DNA of 61,350 bases from Paracraurococcus lichenis (GTDB taxonomy: Bacteria > Pseudomonadota > Alphaproteobacteria > Acetobacterales > Acetobacteraceae): assembly GCF_030657435.1 (NCBI RefSeq), contig NZ_JAUTWS010000039.1, positions 1 through 61,350 of the forward strand. Direction: 5' to 3'. Both the position numbers and the translations under genes were made by a program. Under the pieces are notes generated by a model, which ran no database searches, was not told the DNA's origin, and saw only the letters and a list, made by a program, of their open reading frames with translations. This document shows, piece after piece, positions 59,820 to 61,350 of this stretch. Within the stretch, counting starts at the first letter, position 1; every line of letters begins with the position of its first letter.

Positions 59820-61214
59820 ATGTCCGTCCGCACCCGCTTCGCCCCCTCGCCCACCGGCTACCTGCATATCGGCGGGGCGCGCACCGCGCTGTTCAACTAC
59901 CTCTTCGCCCGCCGCCATGGCGGCCAGTACCTGCTGCGGATCGAGGACACGGACAGGCAGCGCAGCACGCAGGAGGCGGTGCAGCAGATCCTCGACAGCC
60001 TGGAATGGCTGGGCCTGACGCCGGACGAGCCGCCGGTCTTCCAGAGCACGCGCGAGCCGCGCCATGCCGAGGTGGCGCGCGAGCTGCTGGCCCGCGGCCG
60101 CGCCTACCTCGCCTACGACACGCCGGAGGAGCTGGCGGCGATGCGGGCCGCGGCGGAAGCGCAGAAGCGGCCCTTCAAGTATGACGGCAGCCGCTGGATG
60201 ACGCTCGACCCGAAGGACGCGCCCTCGGTGCCGCCCGCCATCCGAATCAAGGCCCCGCGCGAGGGGGATACTGTCGTCGAGGACCTGGTGCAGGGCACCG
60301 TCCGCGTCTCGAATGCCGAGCTGGACGACATGATCATCCTGCGCAGCGACGGCGCCCCGACCTACCTGCATGCGGTCGTCGTGGACGACCACGACATGGC
60401 GATCACCCATGTCATCCGCGGCGACGACCACCTGACCAATACCTTCCGCCAGTGCATGGTCTACGACGCCATGGGCTGGCACCGGCCGCGCTTCGCGCAT
60501 GTGCCGCTGATCCATGGCGCGGACGGCGCCAAGCTGTCCAAGCGCCACGGCGCGGTCGGCGCGCTGGAATTCCGCGACCAGGGCTTCCTGCCGGAGGCGG
60601 TGTGCAACTACCTGCTCCGCCTCGGCTGGGGCCATGGCGACACGGAGATCATCTCGCGCGAGGACGTGCTCCGCATCTTCGACATCGCCGATGTCGGCCG
60701 CGCCGCGGCCCGCATGGACTATGCCAAGCTGCTGCACTTCAACGGCGTCTGGCTGCGGCAGGCGGATGACGAGCGGCTGACGAAGGAGGTGCTGGCGCGG
60801 CTGGCGAAGCACGGCGTCGCCTTCGGCACCCTCGGCGGCGACCGGGTGCGGATGCTGATGCCCGATCTGAAGTCGCGGGCGAAGACGCTCGAGGACCTGG
60901 CGAGCAGCGCCGCCTTCGCCGCCTTCGAGGGCCCGCCGCCCATGGACCCCAAGGCAAAGGCGTTGCTGACCGAGGAGGCGAAGGCGCGGCTCGCCGACCT
61001 CGCGCGGTTCCTCACCGACGCGCCCTGGGAGCGGCAGGACCTCGACTCCTGGCTGCGCGACTATGCCGAGGTGAAGGGCGTGAAGCTCGGCCAGGTAGCG
61101 CAGCCGCTGCGCGTGGCGCTGTCGGGCAGCACGCAGAGCCCGCCGATCGACGCCGTCCTCTGGGCGCTCGGTCGGACCGAGGCGATGGACCGCATCCTGG
61201 CCGCGGCGGAGTAG
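59820..61214 (+). CDS. gltX: Glutamyl-tRNA synthetase
   Basis: A 464-residue class I aminoacyl-tRNA synthetase charging tRNA with glutamate. The HIGH-type motif is PTGYLHIGGARTALFNY near the N-terminus and KMSKS appears as KLSKRHG. The DTDRQRSTQEAVQQILDSLEWLG and DDHLTNTFRQCMVYDAMGW segments are diagnostic for GltX. The C-terminal anticodon-binding domain runs from about residue 320 to the end and is complete. No zinc-binding insert is seen in the stem-contact region. ATG 59820 lies just after a C-rich leader without a clear ribosome site. It is divergent from comEC and followed by tandem palindromes. Confidence 0.96.
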   Translation: MSVRTRFAPSPTGYLHIGGARTALFNYLFARRHGGQYLLRIEDTDRQRSTQEAVQQILDSLEWLGLTPDEPPVFQSTREPRHAEVARELLARGRAYLAYDTPEELAAMRAAAEAQKRPFKYDGSRWMTLDPKDAPSVPPAIRIKAPREGDTVVEDLVQGTVRVSNAELDDMIILRSDGAPTYLHAVVVDDHDMAITHVIRGDDHLTNTFRQCMVYDAMGWHRPRFAHVPLIHGADGAKLSKRHGAVGALEFRDQGFLPEAVCNYLLRLGWGHGDTEIISREDVLRIFDIADVGRAAARMDYAKLLHFNGVWLRQADDERLTKEVLARLAKHGVAFGTLGGDRVRMLMPDLKSRAKTLEDLASSAAFAAFEGPPPMDPKAKALLTEEAKARLADLARFLTDAPWERQDLDSWLRDYAEVKGVKLGQVAQPLRVALSGSTQSPPIDAVLWALGRTEAMDRILAAAE

Positions 61215-61236
61215 CCCCGCGCCTTTTGTGTCGCGC

Positions 61237-61342
61237 GGGCCGATTCAGACCTCCGCGCCTTGCGGCGCTGCGGTCATCGGCCCCTTGCATGTCGGGCGGG
61301 CCGATTCAGACCTCCGGGCCATTCGGCCCTCCGGCCATCGGC
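61237..61342. repeat. Two tandem palindromic repeats after gltX
   Basis: Two units 61 bases apart, each beginning GGGCCGATTCAGACC (61237 and 61298). Unit 1 pairs GGGCCGAT with ATCGGCCC (61276-61283) and GACC with GGTC. Unit 2 pairs GCCGAT with ATCGGC (61337-61342), with GGGCC/GGCCC inside. They look like REP-type hairpins or a terminator array, and continue to the window edge. Confidence 0.75.
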
Positions 61343-61350
61343 TCGCCTAG

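Overview
The window reads as chromosomal DNA of a high-GC alphaproteobacterium, most probably an Acetobacteraceae member close to Roseomonas. This is inferred from the very G+C-rich codon use, the many orphan periplasmic binding proteins (Bug, TRAP-DctP, NitT/TauT and LivK types), the minCDE order, the prkA-yeaH-spoVR cassette and the PilZ-tailed chemoreceptor. No rRNA, tRNA, CRISPR array, transposase or phage gene was recognised. About 52 protein genes cover almost everything. The only gene-free stretches above 300 bases are 16268-17040 and 38726-39664.

Layout, left to right. 1-5522: a VOC protein, an orphan Bug binding protein, a putative lipoprotein and aminopeptidase N. 5625-11215 (minus): a catabolic operon of an SDR, a HisD-like dehydrogenase, a cytosine-deaminase-like amidohydrolase that has lost key acidic residues, an oxaloacetate-decarboxylase-like protein of the isocitrate lyase/PEP mutase superfamily, and an FMN 2-hydroxyacid oxidase. 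A 66-bp tandem palindromic repeat lies inside it. 11312-16267: an orphan TRAP binding protein, SDRs, a glycerophosphodiesterase and a tyrosine-phosphatase-like protein. 16983-21958: prkA-yeaH-spoVR behind a possible sigma-54 promoter. 22027-26873: DoxX, a serine hydrolase, a FkbM methyltransferase and minCDE. 27009-30222: three translationally coupled genes (binding protein, thioesterase, metal P-type ATPase).

30298-38725 is the most coherent accessory block. It has a NitT/TauT-type ABC importer, a GNAT enzyme, an HGGYW alpha/beta hydrolase, allophanate hydrolase (AtzF), an AtzH/HpxZ-like protein and, convergent to them, a carbamoylase/allantoate-amidohydrolase-type zinc enzyme. Together they suggest uptake and stepwise hydrolysis of a ureido compound to ammonia and CO2. 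39665-48729 holds a MarR regulator, a cyclase-family hydrolase, an SDR, a 2Fe-2S ferredoxin coupled to a Tat-exported spermidine-dehydrogenase-like flavoprotein, an ACS-type MFS transporter, a GDSL hydrolase, a cupin and a second DctP paralogue. 48802-50699 is a two-gene acyl-AMP ligase/acyl carrier protein module, followed by the chemoreceptor, a Phd-like orphan, the ABC-F ATPase Uup, a Uma2 protein, a LivK-like binding protein, comEC and gltX.

The least expected signals are non-coding. A hairpin begins on the base after the stop codon of three unrelated genes. A ~130-bp palindromic element fills two separate convergent gene junctions. Palindromic repeats at 10245-10432 and 61237-61342 share the terminus GGGCCGATTCA. 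Five GANTC (CcrM-type) sites, four of them paired in inverted repeats, lie in 112 bp between comEC and gltX.
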